A stretch of 64,000 nt of DNA from Palaemon carinicauda (Eukaryota > Arthropoda > Malacostraca > Decapoda > Palaemonidae): contig NC_090726.1 of NCBI RefSeq assembly GCF_036898095.1, positions 32,811,128 to 32,875,127 of the forward strand. Direction: 5' to 3'. Of this stretch, positions 10,776-21,830 are shown in pieces (within the stretch, counting starts at the first letter, position 1; each line of letters starts with the position of its first letter). The notes below the pieces were generated by a model. The model was not told the DNA's origin and did not search any database. It saw only the letters and a program-made list of their open reading frames with translations. The position numbers were made by a program, and so were the translations under genes.

Positions 10776-11363
10776 ATCTGATTGTTCATCCGGTCCAGGG
10801 CCAAGGCAATGAGATCCAACCAAGGCAACTCCAGTAAGGGCTTCGATCCTTTAGTACTGATCAATGACCAAAGGTCTTTCCAAAGGCAGTGCCATGGTTG
10901 CCTCTCCAAGGCTGTTGCACTCATGAATGAGCACAAGGACCTTCCCGAAGGAACTCTACTACAAGGTAGTCTGCCTTAGTGGGCTGCGGACCACAGTGCA
11001 GAGTCCTTGAGACATCCTGCCCTCGAGCACCCTCATTCCTAACCAAAATTGAGGGTGAGGCAACATACTCCAGAGACTCTGCTCCCCGCCACAAATACAA
11101 CTGCTTTGTCCCAAGGACAAACCTGGGAATGTAATAGGGGGCTGACAAAGGCCCAAGCAGGCAAATAGCAACAAGACACCTCCTGGCATGCAACTCAGCA
11201 GAACCAGAAGTACCAGGTACTTCTCCTACTGTAGATCAGGGAAGAGGGGCCGTGAATTGTGCCATCCTTTCTATTAAACCAAGTGAAAACTCATTGGTAG
11301 AGGGAGGAGGGGGTGTCCAGCATCCTGGAAGGAAGGGAGATGAAGGTCTCCACACAGTTCCTC
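10776..11363. other. Unassigned intron, probably more of the RT fossil
   Basis: Minus-strand frames are open over parts of this stretch (10921-11193) but the translations show no motif I can name. By position it would hold the RT N-terminus of the fossil at 10490. Confidence 0.35.
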
Positions 11364-11735
11364 CATCATTATTATCATTTCTAGTGTACAGTACTAGATG
11401 AACTACAACCCTAGTTGGAAAAGTAGGATGCCATAAGCCAAAGGGCCACAACAAGGGAAATAGACCAGTAAGGAAATAAAATAAGGAAACACATTGAATA
11501 GTATGCCTGAGTGTATCCTAATGCAAAAGAAATCTATAAGACATTGGAAGACCATGGCACAGAGGCTATAGCACTAACCAAGACCAAAGAATAATGGTTT
11601 GATTTTGGAATGTCCTTCTCCTATAAGAGCTGCTCACGATAGCTAAAGAGTCTCCTCCACCCTTACCAAGAGAAAAGTAACCACTGAACAATTATAGCAC
11701 AGTAGTTAACCCCTTGAAGGGAAAGACTCTGCCCA
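11364..11735 (+). repeat. Dispersed repeat R1, diverged copy
   Basis: Starts atcattattatcatttcta, then aaccctagttggaaaagtag, gccacaacaagggaaataga, ggaagaccatggcacagagg, aataatggtttgattttgga and a tail ending gtagttaaccccttgaaggg. It extends the repeat further to the right than the copies at 5621 and 54141, so it shows the 3' part. It is more diverged and has lost the middle aacaaaacaagaggaagag section. Confidence 0.7.
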
Positions 11736-11952
11736 ATTAAAACAACGTTATTTTGGGGCCATTTTAAATGTAATCTACCTTTTTGTTTCTCAACTGATTT
11801 TCATAATTTGAAAAGCATTTTAAAAATAATTTTCTAAGCAAAAATTTTAAAGAAAAGATTTTTCTCATATGTCCTCATTTTTCTATTGGTATTTTTTTCC
11901 AACCATTGTCAATAATATGTTATTTTTATAATAAAATAAATTTTTGAATATA

Positions 11953-12116
11953 CTTACCCGGTGATTATATAAGCTGCAACTCTGTTGCTCGACAGAAAAC
12001 TCTACGTTAAAAATCCGCCAGCGATCGCAAAGCAGGTAGGGGGTGTACTTCAACAGCGCCATCTGTCGTGCAGGTACTCAGTACTCAATGTAAACACAGA
12101 ACTCAATTTTCTCCTC
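11953..12116. repeat. E1 left inverted terminal repeat
   Basis: Runs from cttacccggtgattatataa to caattttctcctc. It carries ccagcgatcgca (GCGATCGC palindrome) and cagcgccatctgtcg. It matches 18301-18462 inverted, with a small number of differences (aaagcagg versus aatgcagg). Confidence 0.92.
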
Positions 12117-12159
12117 GGTCCACTGGGTCTCTATTGGGGAGGAAGGGAGGGTCCTTTAA

Positions 12160-12255
12160 TATATAATCACCGGGTAAGTATATTCAAAAATTTATTTTAT
12201 TATAAAAATAACATTTTTCAATATTAAACTTAGCCGGTGATTATATAAGCTGATT
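12160..12255. repeat. E1 internal complementary region (circle-junction copy)
   Basis: Reads tataatcaccgggtaagtat...aaataacatttttcaatattaaacttagccggtgattata. The first half is the reverse complement of the element's left end and the second half is the reverse complement of its right end, joined as AATATTGAAAAATGTTATT on the other strand. This is the arrangement DIRS elements use as template for joining their ends. Confidence 0.9.
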
Positions 12256-12655
12256 CACACCCAGGGGGGTGGGTAGAGACCAGCAATAATTGTTTACATT
12301 ATTATGAGCTAAGGATTTTTTATTTCATTTTAGCAGTTATTCAAAATAACAAACATAAAATAAATAAGTACCTGGTAAGGAAGTCGACTTGAACAATTAC
12401 TCTCCTTTTTAAGTACGTCTTCCTTACGGAGCCTCGCGATCCTCTTAGGATGCTGAGCGACCCCTAGGATCTGAAGTATCAAGGGTTGCAACCCATACAA
12501 CAGGACCTCATCAAAACCTCTAATCTAGGCGCTTCTCAAGAAATGACTTTGACCACCCGCCAAATCAAGTAGGATGCGAAAGGCTTCTTAGCCTTCCGGA
12601 CAACCCAAAAACAATAATAAAACATTTCAAGAGAAAGATTAAAAAGGTTATGGAA

Positions 12656-13845
12656 TTAGGGAATTGTAGTGGTTGAGCCCTCACCCACTACTGCATTCGT
12701 TGCTACGAATGGTCCCAGAGTGTAGCAGTTCTCGTAAAGAGACTGGACATTCTTAAGATAAAAAGACGCGAACACTGACTTGCTTTTCCAATAGGTTGCG
12801 TCGATTATACTTTGCAGAGATCTATTTTGTTTAAAGGCCACGGAAGTTGCGACAGCTCTAACTTCGTGTGTCCTTACCTTCAGCAAAGCTTGGTCTTCCT
12901 CATTCAGATGGGAATGAGCTTCTCGTATTAACAGTCTGATAAAATAGGATAAAGCATTCTTTGACATAGGCAAAGATGGTTTCTTAACTGAACACCATAA
13001 AGCTTCAGACGGGCCTCGTAAAGGTTTAGTTCGTTTTAAATAGAACTTAAGAGCTCTTACAGGACATAAGACTCTTTCTAGTTCATTTCCAACCATACGA
13101 TAAGTTTGGAATATCGAACGATATTGGCCAAGGCCGAGAAGGCAGCTCGTTTTTGGCTAGAAAACCAAGTTGTAGAACATGTAGCCGTTTCGGATGAGAA
13201 TCCGATGTTCTTGCTGAAGGCATGAATCTCACTGACTCTTTTAGCTGTGGCTAAGCATACCAGGAAAAGAGTCTTTAAGGTGAGATCTTTCAGGGAGGCT
13301 GATTGTAGCGGTTCGAACCTGTCTGACATAAGGAATCTTAGTACCACGTCTAAATTCCAACCAGGTGTAACCAAACGACGCTCCTTCGTGGTCTCAAAAG
13401 ACTTAAGGAGGTCCTGTAGATCTTTATTGTTGGAAAGATCTAAGCCTCTGTGACGGAAGACTGATGCCAACATGCTTCTGTAACCCTTGATAGTGGGAGC
13501 TGAAAGAGATCGTTCTTTCCTCAGATATAAGAGGAAGTCAGCTATTTGAGTTACAGAGGTACTGGTCGAGGATACGGATACTGACTTGCACCAGTTTCGG
13601 AAGATTTCCCAATTCGATTGGTAGACTCTAAGGGTGGATGTTCTCCTTGCTCTAGCAATCGCTCTGGCTGCCTCCTTCGAAAAACCTCTAGCTCTCGAGA
13701 GTCTTTCGATAGTCTGAAGGCAGTCAGACGAAGAGCGTGGAGGCCTTGGTGTACCTTCTTTACGAGTGGCTGACGTAGAAGGTCCACCCTTAGGGGAAGT
13801 GTTCTGGGAACGTCTACTAGCCATCGAAGTACCTCGGTGAACCAT
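12656..13845 (-). pseudogene. E1 tyrosine recombinase, frameshifted
   Basis: Starting at ATG 13845 (MVHRGTSMASRR, the position used in E2) the frame runs through SSDCLQTIERLSRARGFSKE, the core-binding part (TSVTQIADFLLYLRKERS) and ATAKRVSEIHAF, which carries the first catalytic Arg. A frameshift near 13130 then breaks it. The remaining frame (12656-13096) keeps THEVRAVATSVAFKQNRS (His and second Arg), ATYWKSKSV (Trp) and FASFYLKNVQ (nucleophile Tyr). All catalytic residues are present but in two frames, so the gene is probably dead. Confidence 0.88.
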
Positions 13846-14800
13846 TCTCTCGCGGGCCAGAGGGAAGCAACTAGCGTCAACCTTGTCCCTTCGTGAGAGG
13901 CGAACTTCTGCAGTACCTTGTTGACAATCTTGAACGGAGGGAATGCATATAGATCTAGATGTGACCAATCTAGTAGAAAGGCATCTATATGAACTGCTGC
14001 TGGGTCCGGGATTGGTGAGCAAAATATTGGGAGCCTCTTGGTCATCGAGGTTGCGAAGAGATCTATGGTTGGCTGGCCCCAGGTGGCCCAAAGTCTCTTG
14101 CATACATCCTTGTGGAGGGTCCATTCTGTTGGAATTATTTGTCCCTTCCGACTGAGACAATCTGCCATGACATTCAAGTTGCCTTGGATGAACCTCGTTA
14201 CTAGTGATATGTCTAGACCTTTTGACCAGGTGAGGAGGTCCCTTGCGATCTCGTACAACGTCAGAGAGTAGGTCCCTCCTTGCTTGGAGATGTACGTCAA
14301 AGCCGTGGTGTTGTCCGAGTTCACCTCCACCACTTTGTCTTGAAGGAGAGACCTGAAGCTTTTCCAGGTCAGACGTACTGCCAGTAGCTCCTTGCAGTTG
14401 AAATGCATTGTCCTTTGACTCGAGTTCCATAATCCCGAGCATTCCCGACCGTCTAAAGTCGCACCCCAGCCTACGTCCGATGCGTACGAGAAGAGAACGT
14501 GGTTGGGAGTCTGAACAGTCAGGGGAAGACCCTCTCTAAGGTTGATATAGTCCTTTCACCAAGTCAGACAAGACTTTATCTTTCCGGAAACCGGGATCGA
14601 GACCGCTTCTAGCGTCTTGTCCTTTTTCCAGTGAAAAGCTAGATGGTAAAGAAGAGGACGGAGAAGTAGTCTTCCTAGTGACACAAATTGTTCCACGGAT
14701 GACAGCGTCCCTACCAGACTCATCCACAGCCTGACTGAGCAGCGTTCCTTCTTCAGCATCTTCTGGATGGATAGCAGGGCTTGATCTATTCTGGGGGCTG
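13551..14800 (-). pseudogene. E1 RNase H and methyltransferase-like remnant, RT deleted
   Basis: The frame 14408-13551 starts inside RNase H (CKELLAVRLTWKSF, NSDNTTALTYISKQGGTYS, VMADCLSRKGQIIPTEWTL) and continues through LFATSMTKRLPIFCSPIPDP, DAFLLDWSHLDLYAFPPFKI and SLWPAREWF. Upstream, a shifted RT-tail piece (LVGTLSS..., FHWKKDKTLEAVS) reaches the junction at about 14800. There the sequence jumps from the RT tail (E2 about 30350) to gag (E2 about 32150). The polymerase palm with its Asp residues is missing. Confidence 0.85.
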
Positions 14801-15190
14801 ATCGTCTTGTTGTTCAGCAACGTCCTCATCAGAGGGTTCCTTATCCGAAAACTGATGAGGAAACGGCAACGGAGTGGGCAACGTCTGGCTCGCTGAGTCC
14901 GGTCGCACTGGTGGATGCGTGACGGAGCCGGACGCAATATCATGGAACTGCTGCACAGTCTGTGAACTGTCAACAACCATGGGTGCGCGAGGAAGTACAG
15001 CGTCAACCCGAAACTGTCTAGACCGTCTGGGTTGTGCAGTCAACACCCTACCGGGTTGCTGAGGTTGACGCACTGCGTCACAACAAGTCACCTCTGCTGG
15101 TTGTTGAACGTCCTGAACGTCAACAACCACCTCCGAGCGTCGCTAAACGTCAACGTGCGACTGGCAACCCACACTGGGTCGCATCGGTGG

Positions 15191-15460
15191 AGGAACCACC
15201 TCAACTGGCCGACGTGAGTAGGTTACCTCAGCGTCAACAGGGCGCACAACCGACCGGTTGGAAGGTTGTTGGCCAGAAGGAGGAACCACCTCAACTGGCA
15301 GACGCGAGTAGGTTACCTCAGCGTCAACAGGGCGCACAACCGACCGGTTGGAAGGTTGTTGGCCAGAAGGAGGAACCACCTCAACTGGCAGACGCGAGTA
15401 GGTTACCTCAGCGTCAACAGGGCGCACAACCGACCGGTTGGAAGGTTGTTGGCCAGAAGG
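15191..15460 (-). repeat. 90-bp tandem repeat, three copies, in E1 gag
   Basis: The unit aggaaccacctcaactggca...ggccagaagg starts at 15191, 15281 and 15371, exactly 90 bp apart. The second and third copies are nearly identical. On the minus strand each unit encodes 30 residues (PSGQQPSNRSVVRPVDAEV...), so the frame is preserved across copies. Confidence 0.95.
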
Positions 15461-16021
15461 TTCTTCTACGCATTTAAGTCCTCTATCAAGGACGCAAGCT
15501 TGGACTGCATGGCTTGCAGCAAAGCCCATTTAGGGTCTACGGGAGCAGGTGTGGCAACAGACGGGGTTAGCGACTGAGGCGGAACCGTTTACCATCCCTG
15601 AAAGCCTTGTTATGTGTGACATAATAGTACAGCAAAACTTCAAAGGCTTGACAAAAGCTGAGAAGTTGACCTGTAAACAACTTGGAGCGTCTCCTGGCTA
15701 GGCGCCAGGGCGAGTCTACCAGAATTGAGAAGTCTATCTGGGCAGAGGCATGAACTCCCAAGCCGAGAACTTCTCTCGTGTCATATCAGACTCTCGCTCT
15801 ATAAGCCAGTTTAAAAGAAGGGAAATCAAAGGCTGTATCCCTAAAAACTCCTCCTGGTGCAAAAACCAGTCGCCTAGCCAACGTAACGCTCTCTAGGAGA
15901 GCGAGAGAGCACTAGCTTAAAAACAACGGCTTCGAAGTAGCTAGGCCTAGTGTAAGTTCTGACGTTTAGGCGAACGAGGAGCAGCAGTTACAAGATCCGG
16001 ACGAAGATCCTTAAAAAAAAA

Positions 16022-16166
16022 AAAATCATCATGATTTAATTAAAGTCCATAGGAGGCTAAGCAGCTTAAGGCTCCTCTCCATCTGATAGAGTCCTCAAGG
16101 GAATATCAGTAGGAGGGAGAACAGCAACTTCCTCATCTACAGGAACCTTGTCCGATAAAAGCTAGG
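16022..16166. other. Short E1 interval after an A-run
   Basis: An A-run at about 16013-16024 precedes a second aaagtccataggaggctaag...gaggctcctctccatctga block, the same block that follows the ITR-distal gag in family A (for example 1503-1560). No separate gene is supported. Confidence 0.45.
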
Positions 16167-17175
16167 TTACCTCAGTGAGTCTCTCACTGGAGCATTAGTA
16201 GCAGACCAGAAGGCAACGTCATGTAACTGCTTGACAGTCTGTGAACTGTCAACAACTGAACTGTCAACCACAACAGGTGCGTGAGGACGTACAGTGTCCA
16301 CTCGAGACTGCTTTGACTGTCTAGACTGAGCAGTCAAAACAACTCTAGAATGCGGAGGTTGACGCACCGCGTCAAAACAAAACAACTTAGACTGTTGTTG
16401 TACCTCGCGAACGTCAACGGAAGGTTCCGTGCGTCGCTGAACGTCAACATGCGGCTGGCAGGGTACACTGGAACGCATGGGTGGCGGGACTCTCTCAGCT
16501 GGAGTGCGGCAGAAGGTCGCCTCAGCGTCCACAGGACGCACAACCGTGGTTGGTTGTAGGCTAGAGGTTGGTGTCAACCTTCTCCGCACGAAAGTCCTGC
16601 ATCAATGACGTTAACTGAGACTGCATGGTCTGCAGCAAAGACCACTTAGGGTCTACAAGAGCAGGTGCGGCAACAGACGGTGTGACTGCCTGATGCGGTA
16701 CCGCTTTGCCTCTCTTAGGAGGTGAGCAGTCGTCGGAAGACTGCAGCGAGTCCGAACTGACCCAGTGGCTACAACTGGGCCGTTGGACTTGCGCGGAAGG
16801 GACCGACTTGCGCTTAATAAGCCGCGAGACCTAGGTCCATGGTTTCTTACGAGAAACCTCTTCCGCAGACGAGAAATAAATGGGCTCTCTCGTCTTTGTG
16901 TGGGTGGGGCGATCTTGGGTAGATACGCCCGAAACCACGGAGGGAAAAACGTCTGTTCGTTGATCAAGGCCTCTCGAACCCATAAGTCGTTCGACATTAC
17001 TTCTCCCCTGGGCTTGGGAGCTTGCAAGAGGTCCCGGACTAGGTGAACGACAGGCACGAACAGACGAACCCTCGAACGCAACACTGTAACACTTTGCGCA
17101 TATCACTTTATCGATTTTCTGTTTTGCACTTATTTCACTGAAATCGAAACTTGTACTGATTTCTACCTGAAACAC

Positions 17176-18300
17176 GCAATTCTACCCTTCATTAAAAGGT
17201 AGTAATTGCGAAATCAGTCGTATAATGCAGCTCATTAATACTAGCAAAAAACAGAAAACATATATAAAGATAAAAAATTCAGTGGCTGGGAAAGAGACTA
17301 AACACTAGTTCAAATAAACTACGTTTACAATCTCTCACCGCACATAGCCTGGGGACAAGAATAAAACCCTAGAAACGTTTTACCTTCCTCCCCGTACAGA
17401 GACTAGGGACGAGAGTAACACGAGAACAACGTTACCCGCTTGAACGGAACGTTTTCTCTCCTCTCTCTCCCTCCGTCTCTATCTCTCTCTCTCTTTCTCT
17501 CTTGATTTCGCACCTAAGAGAAGAGCCCAATTATATATCGTCAAAAAAACATGTTATTTGACTAAAGGAAAAAACTGAAAGGTTTTCCAAATAAAAAGTT
17601 CCCTTAATTTAGAATTTAAAACATTTAAGCTAAGAAAGAATGAACGAAACGTCAGAATCGATTTACTCTTACTGCAAAGTGAAACCGTGATACACTCTCT
17701 CTCTATCGTAACGATAGAGCGCATGTTGAACGTCCTGAACGTCAACAACTGCGTAGTCTAAAAAACTAAACGTTAGTTCATCTTTGAAAACAGTACGAAG
17801 ACTATCAAAGAAATTCTTTCATAAAACATTAAATTTAAAAAGTTTTAAATTCTTTAAAGGTTAAATACGATATAACGGGCTCAACGTTGATTAACTTCGG
17901 TTCCAAGTTAGGACCGCCTACTATCAGGAAAGGTCGCATATAAACAAAACATAAAAATTTATTTTTATATGTTTATAATAAATGGAAAGTTAATCGAAGA
18001 GGCCTAATAAAGGCGGAGAGATATAAAATATATAGATCTATAACGTGTTAAGCAAAATTACTAAAAACCTAAACACACTTCCGTCTAAGGGAAGGGTCGG
18101 CCATTTAAAAGTGAAAGAGAGTCCATACTCTCTTTGTCACCATAATTAAATCTATCCAAAACGAGTTCAAGTTTTGAGATGAAGATAAAACACCTGCATA
18201 GCGAAAGCTCAAAACTAGAATAGTGTACTTCACCAAATAGTTGTGAAAACAAATCCAGTTAGTAACAGCGAATTAGTAGGTCTTGCCGGTAGCCCGACAG
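17176..18300. other. E1 AT-rich leader segment
   Basis: Matches the leader of family A in order: (CT)n tract near 17455-17500, ctctatcgtaacgatagag near 17702, a gaagaggcctaataaaggcgg block, then minus-strand ATG at 18104 (MADPSLRRK...) without a continuing frame. One hairpin (gaaagagagtccatactctc) remains near 18113. Confidence 0.7.
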
Positions 18301-18462
18301 AGAGAAAATTGAGTTCTGTGTTTACATTGAGTACTGAGTACCTGCACGACAGATGGCGCTGTTGAAGTACACCCCCTACCTGCATTGCGATCGCTGGCGG
18401 ATTTTTAACGTAGAGTTTTCTGTCGAGCAACAGAGTTGCAGCTTATATAATCACCGGCTAAG
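18301..18462. repeat. E1 right inverted terminal repeat
   Basis: Starts agagaaaattgagttctgtg, ends tataatcaccggctaag, and is followed by the 15-base outer end tttaatattgaaaaa. Pairs with 11953-12116. Confidence 0.92.
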
Positions 18463-18477
18463 TTTAATATTGAAAAA

Positions 18478-18811
18478 TTAGAGTTTTCCATTTTTCATAC
18501 AGTAAAGTATATAATTTTTATAATTTTCCAGAACCCTTCTATAAACTTTAGAACATAAAATTTCATATCTTTTTATATACCAGTGGTAAGTATTAACCAA
18601 TAAACAAAAAAGTAGTTTTAATTTTTTCTACAAAAATTTCATGTTTTGAGAATTATCAGGGGTTAGTTTGGGCTTTTACCTCACTACAGGGGATCATAAT
18701 GACATAATCAACATATTTCAGGGTTATTTACTAAGCAATGATGAGCCCCTTCCCTCAAATCCAGAAATATATGTCACATGTACCAAATGCCCACAAATTA
18801 GGTCAAACATG
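18478..18811. other. Intron stretch without recognised feature
   Basis: AT-rich sequence between the E1 right end and a decayed gag. No motif recognised. Confidence 0.45.
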
Positions 18812-19207
18812 TCATCTACAGCCTACACCGTCATATCTGAAGCGACGAATACTTGGAGTTCCCAGCATGCTCACGAAACCTGACAAGGAAGCCAATATCA
18901 ATCTGCATTTCCTAACCACTGCAGCGTACTCCCACAGGGACCAATCCAGGGACATAAGTAGAGAGAGGACAGCAGTAGACATTCTCACTGAAGATAGAAC
19001 AGCAGCGGAAGCCTTCAACGGTGTCTTCTTGGTTGTTGCCCAGTCTGACTCTAACGTATGCATATAGCGCTTCTTCCCCTTCAGAGTATATGCCTGCCAC
19101 TGCACTGGAGGCCACGATTGACACTTGGCACAATAAGATGTCTGTGTACAGACATGCCCATGACAAGAAGCCCAGAGACAATGTGAGTCTGCATCAAATT
19201 CTGTCAT
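18812..19207 (-). pseudogene. Decayed DIRS gag-like N-terminus with element end
   Basis: The minus strand reads MTEFDADSHCLWASCHGHVC, then YCAKCQSWPPVQWQAYTLKG and a KKRYM tail. This Cys/His cluster followed by Trp and a basic stretch matches the form of the E2 gag N-terminus. A likely right terminus sits about 270 bp further on, near 19450-19490 (tagttaaaggatgagggctt), a type of end also seen near 23740-23780. The rest of the element is not legible between here and E1. Confidence 0.55.
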
Positions 19208-19490
19208 GAAGCAGTTTCAGAACTAGCCCTTTGCCCAGCAAACATGAATTTCATTTCCATTCCATAGTCAACAACCAGATAAGCATAAGAAAAAGAATCC
19301 ATAGCTTTGAAGAGCACTACCGCACAAGCAAACAGCACAGTGGTCAAAGCAAAAGTGAATAGAGACCTGACTGTGAAGCCCTGCACGCTCACCGGTCGAA
19401 TAACTGCTCGTTATCCATTTCAATGACGGATTCCAGCTCGCACTGAAGTAATCATCCTAGTTAAAGGATGAGGGCTTGTATGTCATGTAG

Positions 19491-20180
19491 AAACAAATAT
19501 ATATTTATACCTTTGGTAGCCATTTTGGAAGTATGGCGGCTATATGGGAAGATGTGTTCAGTTTATCAGTTAAAGATAGTAAGAATGCAGAAATCTAAAT
19601 TCACAATCATTGTATGGACAGCATACAACTTTTGAAAGCTTATGGAATGAAAATATTTGAAATACTATATAGAGCAAATTTGCTGTCATTTTGGAATAGT
19701 GTCAGCCATCTTTGAAATAGCCATTTATTGGGACTGCTTGTATCACAACTTGCAATTTTAACCCACTATCATATTCCACTAAATAAGTTATATCTGATAA
19801 TGGAAATGGTAATTTTTTTAAAGCTACATATGTCATTTACTATTTGGCTAGATTGTAAAGATGTAAATCAGGAAATTTTTACAATTATTTTCAATTAGTA
19901 GTCTGGCCCTTACAAGGCCAATGTACATATAAAAAAGCATTAATTACAAGCAAAGATGGTCTGACACTTGACCAAGTTCTCTTCACAAAGATGGAACCAT
20001 TTATAAATGACTTTGTATTCTATAAACAGAGGTTCGAGCTTTTGTATATAGGTTATAGAACCTGAACCCAAGCTATTAATGGATATAAATACAGAAAGTG
20101 AAAAGAAAAGTAAAAAGTAACATGCTTTGAACTTTCTTGTCTCTGAGATTACAGAAGAAGTCTAACATCCTTTTCCTTAC
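19491..20180. other. EARS2 intron next to exon four
   Basis: AT-rich with no recognised coding block or repeat terminus. Includes the intron's 5' end after the exon-four donor at 20180. Confidence 0.5.
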
Positions 20181-20400
20181 CTTGCTTATCAACTCATCAA
20201 TGCTATAAACAGCATTGTGGTCTCGATTCTCAAACCCACCGCCAATGTTGGTGATGAAATTAAGGACAGCAGTAGCCGAATAACCTTTGGCTTTTAAAGA
20301 TTCCACATGAAGATCTCCCTGGCGCTTAGAAAGTTTTGTGCCATCAGAGTTTTTAATCAGTGGTAAATGAGCAAAGTTTGGGGGATCCCAGCCAAAGGCT
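20181..20400 (-). CDS. EARS2: EARS2 fourth visible exon (KMSKS-type loop)
   Basis: The acceptor ttattcatcag|A completes the split Lys codon, and the frame then reads AFGWDPPNFAHLPLI followed by DGTKLSKRQGD. KLSKR is the KMSKS-type loop that stabilises the adenylate transition state in class I synthetases. The exon continues into the helical stem-contact region (GYSATAVLNFITNIGGGF) and ends ATAAGCAAG|GTAAGG in phase 0. It is 220 bases long with no stop. The ATG in the middle (ATGGAATCT on the minus strand is only an alternative reading of GTGGAATCT) is not needed as a start. The flanking introns hold a decayed DIRS gag end on one side and a decayed recombinase on the other. Confidence 0.92.
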
Positions 20401-21150
20401 CTGATGAATAAAAGCAGTTTAAAAAGGGCACTCAGATATTCAACAAAAAATTTCTACATATATATACAGTACTGTATAAATTAAACAAATGTAATATACA
20501 TAATTCTTCTGTTAGCATTGTACTAAAATTGACTAAAAATCAACTCAGCTATGAAAACAGATTCAAGGAAATACTTTGTCAGGTTAGTTTACCATAGTAA
20601 TCACATCAAAGATAGACTGAACATATTCATTTTATGTAAAATATAAACAACTTATGAAAATATCACAGCTATTGTTATTTTGATTCATAGATACAATCTA
20701 TTCCAAGGATTACCCAACAGCTGAATTTTCACCCCATTTAGAATATTGTGAAAGAAGCACCTAATCAGTATGATTGGGAGGAGAGTAATCTTTAGAGAAC
20801 CAAGGATAGATGGTACAGTAGAACAACAGAACAATTATAAATTACAGTTATATAAAAAAAATTTAATTTTGATAAATCTTTTTATTTCTATACTCACCAA
20901 AAAACTATATTCTGTCCCCAAAGCAGAATCAATATCAACATTAACCCCCAAAAATAAAAAATTTACGTTCTCGTCCCTTCAAGAAGCAATACCTATTTCC
21001 CACAGAAGTTACATCTGGTGGTTAAAGTCAACTTAATTCAGTCTTGACATTAATATAAATATTCTATGCTTCTAACCTCATTAGTGAGGGGAGACATTCA
21101 CACTCTTATCCTACTTTGAAGTTGCAACCATCATCTTAAACAAAATGCTT
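20401..21150. other. EARS2 intron before exon four
   Basis: Contains the exon-four branch/acceptor side (ttattcatcag) and AT-rich sequence with one atatacagtactgtat palindrome near 20462. No gene or repeat end recognised. Confidence 0.45.
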
Positions 21151-21159
21151 CTTATCCTG

Positions 21160-21830
21160 CGAGGTAGCGAGGTATAATACACAACCTGCTGAGCACCTAC
21201 CGCAGGTCCTAGGGTAAATGTGTTGAGGGACTTGTGGATACATTTCTTTAGGTAATAGGTTGTAAAGGTAGTCAGTTGTTTCTAGACTCCTATCTCCAAC
21301 ACGTACCCTACAGACAGGTTCCTCTTGAAGGCTAGTGTAGCTCCTACTTCCCTTACTTCATGACTATGAGCCTGGGTTGGATTTACTGATTCACCTGCTG
21401 ACTGGTCCTGCACTCTATTGGTCATGCTTCAAAGCCAGGAGAAGATGGTGTTCTTGAAGATTTTCCTTTAACACCTCCCTGTAACAATGAACAGGTTTTA
21501 GAGCTGTGGTCTGAAAGGTTGGGTACGCTTCAGATAGCATCTTCGTGTACTCACAGGCAAAGAAGTAACTCGTCTGGATTGCCTGTTGTCCTTTGAAGTG
21601 ATGAGATGGAAAAGGTCTAAAACCTGAAATTGTGCACAAAATAGCTCTAAGTCTCAGCTATGAACTCAGGAATGAAGGAAAATGAGACATTAATCCAACC
21701 CTCAGTATAAGAAATAGTAGGTGACTATCTTAGAATTTTACCTACCCATTTAGCAAAGGCCAAGGACAGCAAGAAAACTGTCTTAAGGGTTAACCTCGCT
21801 AAGGCACTAACTGCTAATGATAGCCTACTT
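21160..21830 (-). pseudogene. Decayed DIRS tyrosine recombinase
   Basis: Minus-strand translation gives RLTLKTVFLLSLAFAKWVGK near 21800-21740 (E2: DLTLKTLFLVCLASAKRVSE). Further on comes AHSHEVREVGATLAFKRNLS near 21380-21320 (E2: THEIRAIATSVAFKQNRS), then KQLTTFTTYYLKK (E2: KSVFASFYLKD) and TLGPAVGAQQVVYYT. The first catalytic Arg has become Trp (AKWVG). The position that is Trp in E2 (ATFW) is a stop codon (TAG) here. His, second Arg and the nucleophile Tyr can still be read. The gene is dead and belongs to an older family than E0-E5. Confidence 0.8.

Larger units (their letters stand above)
14801..17175 (-). pseudogene. E1 gag-like remnant
   Basis: Begins on the minus strand near 17175 (SAKQKIDKVICAKCYSVAFE, then GSSVRACRSPSPGPLASSQ as in E2) and runs through TKTREPIYFSSAEEVSR, a GQQPSNRSVVRPVDAEV repeat block and VDSSQTVQQFHDIASGSVT. 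It ends at the deletion junction. Several shifts split it. The Cys-rich N-terminus of E2 is not present. A second partial block at 16167-16589 repeats the same kind of sequence (QPTTVVRPVDAEAT), so an internal duplication is likely. Confidence 0.72.
11917..18477 (-). mobile_element. E1: DIRS element, family C, RT-deleted
   Basis: The left end is ATGTTATTTTTATAATAAAA and the right end is ...tttaatattgaaaaa. Terminal repeats (11953-12116 and 18301-18462) begin CTTACCCGGTGATTATATAA or CTTAGCCGGTGATTATATAA and differ at very few internal positions. An ICR lies at 12160-12255. Minus-strand content is a long leader, gag with a 90-bp triplication, a deletion near 14800 that removes the RT, then RNase H, methyltransferase-like region and a frameshifted recombinase. 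The family is intermediate between A and E2: ITR sequence resembles E2, leader resembles family A. Confidence 0.93.

Noticed and set aside
10556..10936. A 126-residue protein on the minus strand
   Set aside because: The frame is out of register with the RT motifs that the same DNA encodes in two neighbouring frames.
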